Source: Escallonia rubra (taxonomy: Eukaryota > Streptophyta > Magnoliopsida > Escalloniales > Escalloniaceae). Taken from it: DNA of 64,000 nt. Within the stretch, counting starts at the first letter, position 1; the number at the start of each line of letters is the position of its first letter. The position numbers were made by a program, and so were the translations under genes. The notes beneath the pieces are model-generated. The model made no database searches, was not told where the DNA came from, and saw only the letters and a list, made by a program, of their open reading frames with translations. The DNA is taken from assembly GCA_033065855.1 (NCBI GenBank), contig JAVXUO010002897.1:62001-126000 (forward strand), given 5' to 3'. This document shows, piece by piece, positions 35,429 to 47,009 of the stretch.

Positions 35429-37327
35429 CTTGTGTATGTTTAGTCTGTTCTATATTGTTCTTAATCATGGTATATATTTCTCTGGTCAAACAAAAGAGTG
35501 GCAAAAAAAAAAAACATATTAGTATGTTATCTTAAGGATGCTAAAAAAGTTTTGACTCTAGTAGTGTCACATAGTTTAAGCGACTTTCCATTTTTAATAA
35601 GGAGAATAAGCTTCATAAAAGGAGAAACGTATTTATTAGTTCGATCCACCAAATTTATCCCTAGTGTTACTTTATGTCTTTTCAAATCCATTTGAGTGTT
35701 TTTTCTTGGTGCTATATTTCTTCTTATCTCATGTAATATTTAGTCTTCTTGGATAATAGTCTAACCACTCGTGTATTTACTAAGAAGACACTCTTGGTAT
35801 GAATAGTTTAAGCCACTTCAAAATTCTAAAGGATAGAGGATTGCTCGTGAATGTCTGATATATATATGACGTGTATATGATGTTTCGCTATTGAACCTTT
35901 TTTGTTCTCCCTCTCTGGTATTCTAGATTTTATTTATGTAGTAACATCAGAATGTTATGATTGGAGTTATCTTGCTTGTGCAAACTAAAAGCTTGTGCCA
36001 CTATGAGAAGTCGAAGAAAAACAAACAAAAGGAGTAAAAATGAGCAAGGTGAATGGTTTAGATAAACATAGGTTCTTAATCATATGGAAAAAAAATTGGC
36101 TATTACTTGGGTTGTAGGAAGATAGCTACAACCTCTATAGAGTGATAATTAATGGTCGCTAAATATTTTTAATAACTTTTATTTAGTGACGTTAAAAAAC
36201 CACTGCTAATGATTGTCGGTCAAAGTGTTAGTAGAAATGCCCTTAACTAATTTAACAACCATTACTATACGAAGAGTTGTAGCTATCTTCTACAATCAGA
36301 GTAGTAGCAAAAATATCCTAATCATATTGCACAAGTACTTGTATGATCTTGGTTAAGGGTTCTAGAGATATATACATATGTACTTTTACTTTTTCTCACA
36401 AATTAGCTATTAAGGCATGGTTATCATATCCTCATACTCCCCACCATAGTGCATGTCTGTCTCAAAATGCTAGCCAATAGGTAGTTTTAGGTTCCTTGAC
36501 TATGTCTTTTAGCCAAAATACTCCCCACATACTTGGTGCGTCGATAGGAATTACAATCTTTTACCTTTTAGACATGTCATAACTACTAAGGTCCAAGCTT
36601 AACCTTGTCATGCATGATCAAAGAATACCTTCATGAAGCGCTAACCGACTTTTATAATGTTTGCCTCAATGATCCTCCTTGACGTGGGGTATACGTATAC
36701 CTAGACTTGATTTCTATTTCCCCTATCGATCATAAGCAGCCAGAACAGATGACCTGATCTAAGCTTTTGAGACTCGACTTCCATACCATTGATGAGATTT
36801 TAAAACTCAACACCAACCACACGAAAATGTCTCCATAAAAAAAGAGCTAGGCTAGTAGGCATTATTGAGATCTTTTTAATTCGTTATCGAGTGTCAACAT
36901 ATTAATCGTGAAAATGATTATCTATTCTCCTTTTCTAAGTGTCTTATAGACGGGTCTAAGTCGAGAATTGGTCTAGTCCACAATTTAAAGTTTTCCGTAA
37001 AATTTTTAAATATGTACTTTTATGAATTTTTTTTCTCTCCGTCATTAGAAAGGTGGAGCCTTTAGAGATTGCTCTTATCTTTTATAGGGTGGAAAGAGTA
37101 CACATAAAGTATGTTCTATGTTTGATACCATTGGTCCTATCGCTTTTATTCCTCTCCCGAAGATTTTATTTCCAATTTTGCAAAGATGTTCCAATTTGTC
37201 TTTTGGAGTCTAATTAAATGGAGAGTGAATATCAACTAGTTCGACTGGGAACGTTAAATCTTGGGTAACTGTGTTTGGATGTTGGTGATAACTTTATCCT
37301 TATCATCATTAAAGAAATTTATAAAGG
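35429..37327. other. Gene-free AT-rich DNA containing one MITE
   Basis: No gene is seen. Parts of 36410-36700 resemble 16790-17170 in the RBL11 intron (for example AAGGTCCAA followed by TTAACCTTGTCA), suggesting a shared old repeat. The MITE at 36098-36310 is listed separately. Confidence 0.45.
36098..36310. mobile_element. Small MITE with 35-bp inverted ends
   Basis: The left arm contains GTTGTAGGAAGATAGCTACA; the right arm is its reverse complement with a single-base gap and a few changes. Ends are GGCTATTACT and GCTACTACT. The interior contains GTCGCTAAAT and ATTTAGTGAC in opposing orientation. The target duplication was not resolved. Confidence 0.7.
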
Positions 37328-38280
37328 CTTGATTGCACTTAAACCCTGACCTTAGCAACATGCTGCACTTAAAATCCCAACATTAATTATTAGGCACCCA
37401 AAACCCCAAGGTTTGCCATGTCGTGCAATCAAGGGATTTTACTAAACAATGTTAGGAGTTAGTGATGAAAGACATTTGTCTTTTCAATTCTCTTTGACCG
37501 AGCCCATCTTCTTCCACCTCCACCACCTCTACCACCATCATAACACAATACCAAATTAGAAATGTTGCAGAAGCAATCACACGAAAACCCTAACAACCTA
37601 CTAATTTGCATTCACATAGATGAAGGTGAGGGGTTGTTGTAAGGGAGAGGGTATAGATCGGATAGAGGCCTAGAGGACAACGGGGCAAGTGGAGGGCTGA
37701 AGGGCCTGAGGTGGGTCACCGTTCAATGGCGATGGATTTATAGGTTGTGATGATGGTGGGTTTATAGGTTGGGGCGACGTGAGTTTACAGGTGGGGCAAC
37801 GGGGGTGGGTTTGTAAGTTAGAGCACTATTGGGTTCAAAAATTGGTGATTGCACCGAGAGGTTTACGAGTTCGTGGTTACGGCGATTGGTTTGCAGGTAG
37901 GTTGGCAGTGGGTTTACATGTTGGTGGGCAGTAGAGGTGGATTGAGATGGAGGCTACCAATGGTTAGTGAAGGAGAAGGAGAAGGAGAAGGAGAAAGAGA
38001 AAGAGAAAGGAAAAGAAAGGAGAAATAACCATCATACCCTTTCTCTGCTTCGATCTCATCCGTCCAAATTGGTTAAAAAATTAATTTCTAAATTAAATAT
38101 AAAAAACAACTTAAAAAAATACATAAATACCCTTAAAGACCAGCGGAATAATTGACATCCACTAGTAAAATTCTTTTATTTCCAAGACATGGCAACCTTT
38201 GGGGTTTTAGCTGCCTAATAGTAAATGTTGGGGTTTTAAGTGCAACGTTTTCCTAAGATTAGGTTTATAGTGCAATTAAG
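37328..38280. mobile_element. MULE-like element with about 110-bp inverted ends
   Basis: The left end starts CTTGATTGCACTTAAACC; the right end, inverted, starts CTTAATTGCACTATAAACC. Both continue through TGCACTTAAAAYCCCAACAT, ATTAGGCA and AAAACCCCAA. A GC-rich core (37620-37950, rich in GGTTTGTAGGTT-like steps) and a (GAGAAG)n run fill the interior. No transposase frame is present and no clear target duplication was found. Confidence 0.75.
37965..38012. repeat. (GAGAAG)n microsatellite
   Basis: Purine run of GGAGAA/AGAGAA units inside the MULE-like element; it creates a spurious Lys/Glu-rich reading frame. Confidence 0.9.
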
Positions 38281-38427
38281 TGGCTTATATACATGGAATG
38301 TATTCCAAGTATGTTTTGCAAGTAAACTCACAAAGGTGACTGGGATGAAGCAGAGACCAAATTTTCTTCAGCCTCCTATCAAGAAGAACTTGGTGCCCTT
38401 TTTTACCAAAGCTTCTGTCAGTTATTC

Positions 38428-38436
38428 AATATATAT

Positions 38437-38467
<31 letters not shown>

Positions 38468-38483
38468 AAATATATATATATAC

Positions 38484-38533
<50 letters not shown>

Positions 38534-38537
38534 TATA
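38428..38537. repeat. (AT)n microsatellite
   Basis: Around 110 bases of almost pure AT alternation with a few interruptions. Confidence 0.95.
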
Positions 38538-38540
38538 AAC

Positions 38541-38982
38541 CCCCTAAGAACCACTTCCATAGTGCTATCAAAAACCAGATTCACACAGTATTCCTCAAAT
38601 TTTTAGACATCTAACAAAGACATGTTGGGTTCTAAGACTTTTTTGCACCACCATCACCAGATAAAATAGGAAATCAGCACCTCAAACTACCACCAGGGCC
38701 ATGAACCATGAAATTCTAGAGCTATCATTCAATAAAAAAAATCCTTGTTTATAGATGTTATTAAAGACACCCTTCTACTGCCAGATAAATTCGTAGACAA
38801 TTTTATTACCAGATAGTGCAAAAGGATCTCTATAGAAGCACTCTTGAATGACAAAACAATTGAGGACTATGAGGTAAAAACATGGGATTATAGGTTACAG
38901 AAGCAGCGGTGGCCCATTTAACTCGTTCAGGCAGACATTTGAAAACCTCTAACCTTGACTCCTTTGGGGCAGTGAAAGATCA
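38541..38982. other. Gene-free DNA, host sequence of the LARD insertion
   Basis: No gene is recognised. It ends in GATCA (38978-38982), the target duplication of the element that follows, and should be continuous with 42643 onward. Confidence 0.5.
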
Positions 38983-39370
38983 TGTTGCTGCTAAAAATAT
39001 GCTCTAAAACCTTAGCTTGGAACGACGACATGCAAGACAGAAAGCAAATGATCCCAGGTGGGGTTCAGGCGGAGAACTCTCTGATGCTTAAATTAGAGCG
39101 CAACTATAGGATAGGAACTCTGAAAAGCATGAAAGACGGTGTTTGTGTGTGTATCTGTCCACATACTTCAGGGGAGACCCCATTTATATGGGCATGGATG
39201 TAGAACCTTAATAAAATTAGGAATCATGGTTGGGCTTTGAGCCGTATCCTTAAGGATGCTATTGGAGTCCTTCAGGAACCATAGTTTATCAAATAAACCG
39301 CAGCCGACCCAGTTCGACTGGGAATGCCGGGTATCCCCCAATAATTTGGAGTTATTCTTCAGTTATATTA
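38983..39370 (-). repeat. 3' LTR of the LARD element
   Basis: On the minus strand it starts TAATATAACTGAAGAATAAC (first G of TG mutated) and ends GCAGCAACA. A TATA-like CCATATAAATGGGG is present. Confidence 0.8.
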
Positions 39371-39888
39371 ATTGGCCACTTTTTCTTAGCCAAAATGTTT
39401 TGATGAGGAAGTTTACACTAGATGTCTTGAGACATGCATTGGATTTGTAAGGAACTTTTCATCCGCTTGTAGGGGTTAATATTTTCTTCATTTCATTTTG
39501 CTCGGACTTATGCTCTTTAGAGCTAAAGCCATGGAAATTTTGCCCAAGTAGGCTCGAACTTTAGCTCTTAAGAGCTAGGTCTTAGAATTTTTTTCCCAAT
39601 CAGGCTATTCGAATTCCTCTTTGGGAAAACGAATCATGGGATCTTGAGATCCTTAGAGGCTGTGTGTCATTGTAGCCTCACTAGGGAGGGGATGCAAACC
39701 TGTGCGTGCAAATTGTTGCATGTGCTTGTACATGTTAAGTTTTGCTCTAACTCTTATCATCAGCTAAGAGCCGAAAAAATGGCCTAGCACTCTCACTTGG
39801 CAGGTTTTGAATTAACAAATAGTGGTGGGGTGATGAAGTCCCACTAGATGCTTTCCGTTTCATGGTTAGAGCTTTGCTAAACCATATG

Positions 39889-40100
39889 GATAGAGCTTGA
39901 GCTCTACCTTGTAACCCTTGGGGGTGCGCCCTTAGGGGCTAATGGAACATAAAATCATGTATGGGTGGAACTTAAGCTTTATCTTATCACCCTTGAGGGT
40001 GCGCCTTTAGGAGCCAATGGAACATAAGGTTCACGTGGGGATAGAGCTTGAACTCTATTTCATCACCCTTGGGGGTTAATGGAACATAAAGTTCTCGTAA
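39889..40100. repeat. About 77-bp tandem repeat, 2.7 copies, inside the LARD element
   Basis: The unit has TAGAGCTTGAGCTCTA, CACCCTTGGGGGTGCGCC and AATGGAACATAA in order, with moderate divergence between copies. Copies begin near 39889, 39966 and 40041. Confidence 0.8.
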
Positions 40101-41551
40101 TGTCCTTGAGAGCTAATGGAGCACAAAGTTCTTATGAATGCCTTATGAGGCTGGGGTCGAAGCAAGTACTTGTTGGTGTGAGAAGGCACAATGCATTGAG
40201 TCCATAATATTGCCGCTATAATAATATATAAAGCCCTCCTATCTAAGAAGACGTAAATGTAAAGATGGCTTTTCGGCCTATATGTAAAGTATGGTCGCAA
40301 GAAAACGTGTATGAGCAATAGAAACATAAAAGACCATAATAAGTTTGCTCGGCTGAACGAGCATATAGAGCTAGAGCAGGAGGAGTTTGTCTGAGCAAGA
40401 TGTAGCTGTGTGATTAATAAAGATGATGCCGTATTTTATGAATATACTATGCGGCAACTAGGTTCGATTTGCCGGTTGCATAGACATGAGATTGCAGTTA
40501 TACTAGACATAATTTTTATTCTATCAGCAAATTCTGATAAAGTGCTTTGATTTAGTAGATGCGCCGGTAGTGCGCATGCCTCCATTACTGTGGAATTAGC
40601 TCATTAATGTGTAATGGTGCGACAACCTTCACAACTGGTAGAGGTCACTGGATAACTAAATATATCACGAGACAATATGTAACCGCCGAGTTGGCAGACC
40701 TTGGCGTGACTTGCAGTCGCAAGGTACTGTGAATTTGTTCCTTACTTATGAAACAGTCAACATATCACTATTGATGCTCGTAGGCCCAGTCTAAGCCCCT
40801 GTAATAAGAAAAAGCATGTGACTGAAAAAAGTATCCTCTAAAAAAGTAAAGCATATGAGCGTACAAGTGCAACTATCTTTTAACATAGAAATATAAGCAA
40901 TTTTGATACTCAGTCGCCTCATTAAGGCCTTGTTAGTTAGGCCAAAGGGGTGTGTTGCACTGCGTCTCACAAGTGAGCTTAAAAAGTCATGCCAACGGGG
41001 AAGACCGGACATGTAATGTACTTACGCCAATTGATGCAACTGGACAATGCTAGACAAAAAAAAAATACATAGGTATAGGTAATATAAAAGTGCGCAAGAA
41101 GCAGCCTTTTGAAGGCTTGCTAGTCTAATATCATAGCTGCTTTAGTTTTAGCGACAGATACACAATATGAAATTTGCACAGTCTCTAAAAGAATGTGCGG
41201 CATGTGTCAAATAAAGAAGACTCTTCGGTCTTATGGGCTAAAGCCTATTGGTTTAAAAAGTGTGTGGCCCATGTCAAAATGAATGAGACACTTCGGGGTC
41301 ATAAACATGAATATGCTTTTCGCATAGGTTAAAAGCTTAATGCTTTGAGCGAATGTGGCTTAAGCCAAATAATTAAAACCCTATGGGTCTGAAAATATAA
41401 ATATACACGTTCGTGGAGGGGGAACAGAATTCTTTGAATAGAAAGAATGCACATTCTGAGTCTGCCCTATTTTCCTTGAACCAATAACACCCATTGGCCT
41501 GGTGAGGCAGCGGTGCAACATTGATGAGACACAATGGTTGGGACGTTGCGA

Positions 41552-41737
41552 TCAGCGGCGATGGGGACCCGGGCGAGGGATGACGGGTCCCAGACCGTAG
41601 CGTCGATGAGGAACCTCATGCATGAGCTGGTCCTTGGCATAGAGTTCGAGGAGCTTTTGGGTCTTCTCGGGTTCGACTAAGCATGGGCTGTCGTCGTCAT
41701 CGAAGGAAGAGGAGGAGCCGGTGGCTTGCGGTTGGAT
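41552..41737 (-). other. Open frame of 61 residues in the LARD interior, origin unknown
   Basis: The minus-strand frame between two stops lacks an initial Met but has protein-like composition: SSSSFDDDD, then LVEPEKTQKLLELYAKDQLM and HEVPHRRYGLGPVIPRPG. I do not recognise the family. It may be a captured host fragment or the remnant of an element-specific protein. GC content and codon-like periodicity are higher than in the surrounding interior. Confidence 0.4.
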
Positions 41738-42249
41738 CTAGATTAGAGGCGGAGCCGATTTTCAGGACGCCGGGGGTTTGGACGGAGATACGACTACCGT
41801 CAGTTGCGACAGAACGGATCTTAAGGAATGAATGATAGTTGGCCACTGATTCCATATGCCTAGTCGGGATTACAGCGGCGACAGTCGGGACTACAGCGAC
41901 GATGCTGCCTCTGGCCGTGACAGCAAGCTTCATCGGGGCTGGCAGTGGTGCAAGGATTCAGCAACGATGGCCACCGATGGTGGCAAACAATGGTGCCACG
42001 ATTTGTGATGCCCGAGACTGCATTGGAGTTGCGTTGATTTTCTTTTGTCGTGGCGCCACCGGAGATGGCAGCATTGGGCGTGGCGGCGAACTGTTTCTTC
42101 TTGTTTTGCTAGACTGTTTGACGGCTGTGCTGTCAATGGCTCTGCCACCTGGCTGCTGGCGGCAGCTTGTGATAAATAATCTGAATTTTTTTTTCTTCAC
42201 CTTGAGGCGGTGGATGAAGCGAAAGCGAGTCAGCTTGAGTCAGCTACCA

Positions 42250-42268
42250 GGTCCCATGGATGGCGCCA
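42250..42268 (-). other. Primer-binding site of the LARD element
   Basis: TGGCGCCATCCATGGGACC on the minus strand begins three bases after the LTR. The Tat-type element at the right edge has TGGCGCCATCCGTGGGACC, also three bases after its LTR. Confidence 0.85.
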
Positions 42269-42271
42269 TTT

Positions 42272-42637
42272 TGTCACTATTTAAAATATGCTCTGGAACT
42301 AGGCCTAGAATGATCAGCACGACATAAAACGAGAACTCTTTGATGCTTAAGGTTAGAGTTCAGTTACAGGATTAGAAACTCTAAAGAAGAATGAAAGACG
42401 ACTTTTGTGTGTGTTTAATTGTCCCCTACATGAGGGAGAGCCCCCTTTATATAGGCATGGATGTAAAGTCCTAATAGAATTAGGAGTCATGGTTGGGGTT
42501 TTTGCCCTATCTTTGAGGATCATGTTAACTAGAGTTCTTTAAGAATCCTAGTTTATCCCATAAATTGTAGTTGACCGAGTTTTATTGGGAATGCTGGGTG
42601 TCCCCCTATATTTAGGAGTTATATTTCAGTTATATCA
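42272..42637 (-). repeat. 5' LTR of the LARD element
   Basis: On the minus strand it starts TGATATAACTGAAATATAAC and ends AATAGTGACA, with TATA box CCTATATAAAGGGGG. It is clearly homologous to, but diverged from, the copy at 38983-39370. Confidence 0.85.
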
Positions 42638-42642
42638 GATCA

Positions 42643-43389
42643 AAAGGCCCAAACTTAAACCACTTAATCCTCCCGGTTAAAGCTGATAGACCAGCTCAAA
42701 AATACTCAAGGCAACATCTCCGTTGAAGGATTAATTTTAGCCTTAGAATCTTTATGGAAAGCTATTTCCAATCTATAATTAGCTCAATGCAGATTAGGAA
42801 TGTCATCACCTTTAACGAGCTAGCTTGCTCCTAGTGGAATTAACCATCAACCTGGCACTTATGGTAAAAGAGTCCTCTGATCCTCGTTAGTAATTATTCT
42901 GCACTGAAAGACTGTCCCATAGCTACTACCAATAGTTTGGGACTCTCTTCTAAAGATTATTATACTCCTACAAAATTCTTCTGCGGCTATGATAACTTCA
43001 GAAGGAATTCCCTTGGCAGCGTTAAACTAAATTTGAAACTAGGCGCTCAGATCATCGCAGTAGATTCCTAAGTAATCGACAAAGCTGTCATCGTTAACAT
43101 GCTTTTGGGGTGACAACATCCAATGGGTAACCTCCATTATGGCACAAGAAACTCAAATTCACTCATTTAGTAGATGCAATAAATACTATGAGTGAAGATG
43201 CGGAAATATCTAGGCAACAAACCGGTCATGCAATTTGGGCAACCATTCTTCCTTAAAATCCAGTGTGTACCCTCCATTTCGGCATAAGAAGCTCAAGTTC
43301 ATTTGATTAGGATTCAATAATTAGTATAAGTGAAGATGTTAAACATATCTAGCTAGGCAACAAACTGGTTACTCTTCTCCTCCTAAAGG
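42643..43389 (+). other. Gene-free DNA with a possible gypsy polyprotein trace
   Basis: A broken plus-strand frame gives DYYTPTKFFCGYDNFRRNSL followed by GSVKLNLKLGAQIIAVDS, which loosely resembles a retropepsin region of gypsy polyproteins. The match is weak and no other domain supports it. Confidence 0.3.
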
Positions 43390-43614
43390 TGATGAGTGGA
43401 TGTACTGATTAATGCTTTGAATATAAAAATATGGACAAATTAAAGCTTTAACTAGTATGCTAAGATCACTCCTTTGTAACCGATGCAACTCATAAGGTGA
43501 TTTTTTTATTTTACTTCATTTCATTAGCCAGAATCATGGGATTTGTATGTCACGACACTTGTATAAATAGCCCATAGTACCAGCGGAAAACATGACGTCT
43601 TCCACTATTATACA

Positions 43615-43626
43615 TGGTATCAGAGC
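43615..43626 (+). other. Copia primer-binding site
   Basis: TGGTATCAGAGC, complementary to the 3' end of initiator tRNA-Met, directly follows the LTR end TACA. Confidence 0.88.
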
Positions 43627-43671
43627 ATTTCTTATAGTTGTCCATCACTTCTTCTCTCTCTGTTATCATCA

Positions 43672-44688
43672 TGGATTCTAAGAACCATACTTCAATAACA
43701 TTGATTCTAATAAACCATGCTTCTTCAGGTTATCCTCACCCTTCCTCTGAAATTGAAAAACCTAGAGATCCCATTCTACCTCGACCATTCTGATAATCTA
43801 AGATACACTTGTTTCTTATCCCCTTACTGGTGACAATTACGTCATTTTGTCTCGTGCCATAATTATGGTTCTCTCTGTTAAAAACAAGTCGGGATTCGGT
43901 GATGGGTCTATTTGAAACCTGCATCCATAGATTCTCGCCTCTTTGCTAGGAAACGTGTCAACCATATGGTTTTCTCATGGCTGATTAATGCTATACATCA
44001 AGATCTTGCTCCAAGTGTCATATCTTCCAATAGATATGCCTTTGTTTGGGCAGATTTACATAAAAAAAAATTTCGTAGCAACTAACCATGTAATTTTCAT
44101 CTTTAACATGACATTGCAGCTCACAAGCAAAATTCTGATTATGCCGCCCTGAATTTCAACAAACTCAAAAGATTTTGGGATGAGTTGTGAACAGATCTCT
44201 CCCTTCCATCATGTTCTTGTGGTACCATGGAGGACTTTGCAGGTTATCACCAAAAACAATAAATGATGCAATTTCTCATGGGGCGAAATGATACGTATGC
44301 CTCTGTTCGTGATGATTCTGATGATGTATCCATTACCCTCCATTGGTTGTTCTTATGCTCTTATCATTCAAGATGAAACTCAGAAGTGTCTTCATTCATT
44401 ACCTCTTCTGGCCTTGGCAGCTTCACAACATGGACCTGGCTTTCGCACTTCATCATTTGATAAATCGTAAGAAGGTGGTTCAATAAGATTTGAAGGCACT
44501 CATCGTGGTATCACTGGTCATAACAAGGATAACTGCTGTAAGTTTAATGGGATTGAATGCTCTCATTGTGGTATTCTTGGTCATCCTAAAACAAAATGTT
44601 ATAACCTCTTTATCGATCCCAAAACCAGTCGGTTGTTCCAATATTTTTTAATATCCTCAATGCAGCAACTCGTCAATTCACACATGAA
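43672..44688 (+). pseudogene. Copia gag relic with zinc knuckle
   Basis: Broken frames contain LVTGDNYV-like and VLSVKNKSGFGDGSI segments of the copia gag (UBN2-type) domain. Near the end is a complete knuckle CSHCGILGHPKTKC (44558-44599, CX2CX4HX4C). Many stops make it non-functional. The frame is cut at 44688 by the hAT element. Confidence 0.78.
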
Positions 44689-45450
44689 TAGAGGTGTCAA
44701 ATGGTCCGGGGGCAAACGAGCCAGCCCAGAGAAGGCGCGGTCCCGCCCGTGTCGTTGGATGAATATGCAGGCTTGGATCCAAAAGGCCTAGGGCCTGGAC
44801 CGGGGTGGGCTACCTTTTTCCCCAAAATAGCCCAGCTTGTCCATGCCCTTTTAAGTCAAAATCTGGCCCACTATGAAAATCTCGGCCCAACCCTATTAAT
44901 TCAAATATTTTCAATCCCCCCTACCCCCAACTGCTAGATTTTTTTAACATTACACTTTTACCTCTCCAACAGCTATATAACGGCTATCGTCCAACATTAT
45001 TCCGGCAATTCTTCTATGCACTTTTAGACGTATGTTGGTATTTGTGAGGAAATTTGTAAATTAATGCATTCTCTTCACGTTTTTCACTCCAACGGACAAC
45101 TCTATCTTGTGTACATTCTTATTTATTACTCCCTCATCTTAAATTATTTGATTATTTTTTACTTGTACACTTATTTAGGATATAAGTCATATTTTATGAG
45201 TTTCTCGTTCTAACGCGCGGGTGATAGGGGGGGAGTGGGTCATGAGAGAGAAAATTAGTTAATAGGGCATTAAATGTGGAAAGAGAAATAGAAAAAAAAA
45301 TTATATGAAAAAACAACAGAATATTTCTTAATTTGAAAAGTGATCAATTTTTTTGGAATAGCCCAAAAAAGAAATATGATCAACTTTTTGGGACAGAGGG
45401 AGTACTAAATACTAACCTTCTCATATTTTCAACTACAAGCATTCTTTAAC

Positions 45451-46573
45451 GAGATAATTGCGTAAAATACCCTTGTGATTTGGGCTAGTTGCAAAAGGAC
45501 CCCTGTTGTTACACAAATTCAAGAGCCTTCCTCTAGTGCTTATTTTGTTGCAACCGTTAGATAATTCATCAAAATTAAGGGAGCGTGCTCTTCACGCTCT
45601 TGAAAAATGCGTTTAGTAATAGTTTATACATTTAAAAGACTAAAGTGTCTTCCTTCTTTTTCTCTCTCTCAAACAAATCTCAATTCCACCAAAACCTAAT
45701 CCTAGCCACCACCCTCAACCACCACCACCCCAGTATGCCACTTGCGCCACCCACAACTCGCGCCGCTGCCACCACTCCCGTCTTATGCACCTAACGGCCG
45801 CCAGCCCCATCACCGTGTGTCGCCAGCATAAACGCCTTCACAATCCCGCCTCCACCACCCGTCTGCCACTTGTGCCACACACAACCGCCTCAATCCCGTC
45901 GCCGCCAACTGCTGCACAAAATCCCATCAACGCCAACAGCCCACTCGATCCCGCCACCACCATCACCACCAAATACTGCAGCTGCCATCACCGCCTAGTC
46001 CCGCTACAGCCATCAAACCCAAACCAATCGTACAACAATAGGAACCCTAATCGAACCCCCAAGCTTAGATCGAACCGTAATTGAACCCCCAAACTTAAAT
46101 CGAACCTTAATCCCACTGTGGCTACCAACAATTCGAACCCTAATCGCACAAACTAAAATATAGGGTTTCAAATCGCAATTTGCAATTGAAACCCTAGATC
46201 TGAGATTGTGCAATTTGGGTAAAATATCAACATCTTGTGCCACCGTTAGTCCCATCGATTCCAACTTGTGAGGCCGCAAGCCCGCCATCGATCCAAGGCA
46301 GCTGGCCTTCATGCACTTTTTTGATGTCCAGACCTAAGGGATCTCATGATGAAGAAGATGAAGGAATCTCGTGGCCATTCAGGAGAAGAGGAGTGAAAAG
46401 AGCTGTCGTTCTCATTTATATAAAGGGGCAATTTAGATATTTTTACCATTCTGTTACCGAAATTTTACGGTGCAACACTTTTACAATTTCATGTGTCTTT
46501 ATGTAATTTTTGTAACAACATGGGTCGTTTTGCAACTACCCCAAACCACAGAGGTATTTTACGCAAGTATCCC
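45451..46573. mobile_element. MULE-like element, 1.12 kb, nested inside the hAT
   Basis: The left end reads GAGATAATTGCGTAAAATAC; the right end, inverted, reads GGGATACTTGCGTAAAATAC, and homology runs for about 65 bases. The 9-bp flanks TTCTTTAAC (45442-45450) and TTATTTAAC (46574-46582) match at eight of nine positions, the duplication length typical of MULEs. The interior (45660-46100) is C-rich with CCACCAC steps, then AACCCTAATCGAACCC-like repeats. No transposase is present. Confidence 0.9.
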
Positions 46574-47009
46574 TTATTTAACTATTAGTCAATAGATTTT
46601 GGATAAAAAATATTATTTAGTACTGTTATTCTTTTACTGTTTAATTAGTCTTACCAGTTTTATTTTTTATTACTTCCAAACATCTTAAAAAATATGTCTA
46701 CTTTAAGAGGATCAAAATTACGTACCCAAAAATGTCCACCACCACGAGCACCATAAGTTGAAGAGCAATCAGCATTGGGTATAGACACCTAAAACATTCT
46801 TGATTATCAATATACACCTTCTTATGATCAATAGCATTTTGGTCAAGAACGCAACTTGATTGGCAACACTAATACTCTTACGCCTATTTTTCACCCGATG
46901 AATGCTCGAGGAGAGGAAGGACCGAGCAATCCTACGTCACTTTCTACCAGATTTTAAAAAGACAGACAAAAAGCTCAAAGCTAAGTGTTTGGAGCATTTT
47001 ACAAGGGTT

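Larger units (their letters stand above)
38983..42637 (-). mobile_element. Non-autonomous LTR retrotransposon (LARD type), 3.66 kb
   Basis: Two similar LTRs (38983-39370 and 42272-42637) flank a 2.9-kb interior. A perfect 5-bp duplication GATCA lies outside (38978-38982 and 42638-42642). A primer-binding site TGGCGCCATCCATGGGACC on the minus strand at 42250-42268, and a purine-rich AAGAAAAAGTGG next to the other LTR, fix the orientation as minus. I recognise no gag, protease, reverse transcriptase or integrase inside, so it must depend on another element. The Tat-type gypsy element at the right edge has nearly the same primer site. Confidence 0.87.

Noticed and set aside
41839-42327. Plus-strand frame of 162 codons near the LARD 5' LTR
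   Set aside because: It runs antisense through the leader, primer site and LTR and shows no domain; overlapping frames on the other strand are equally open.
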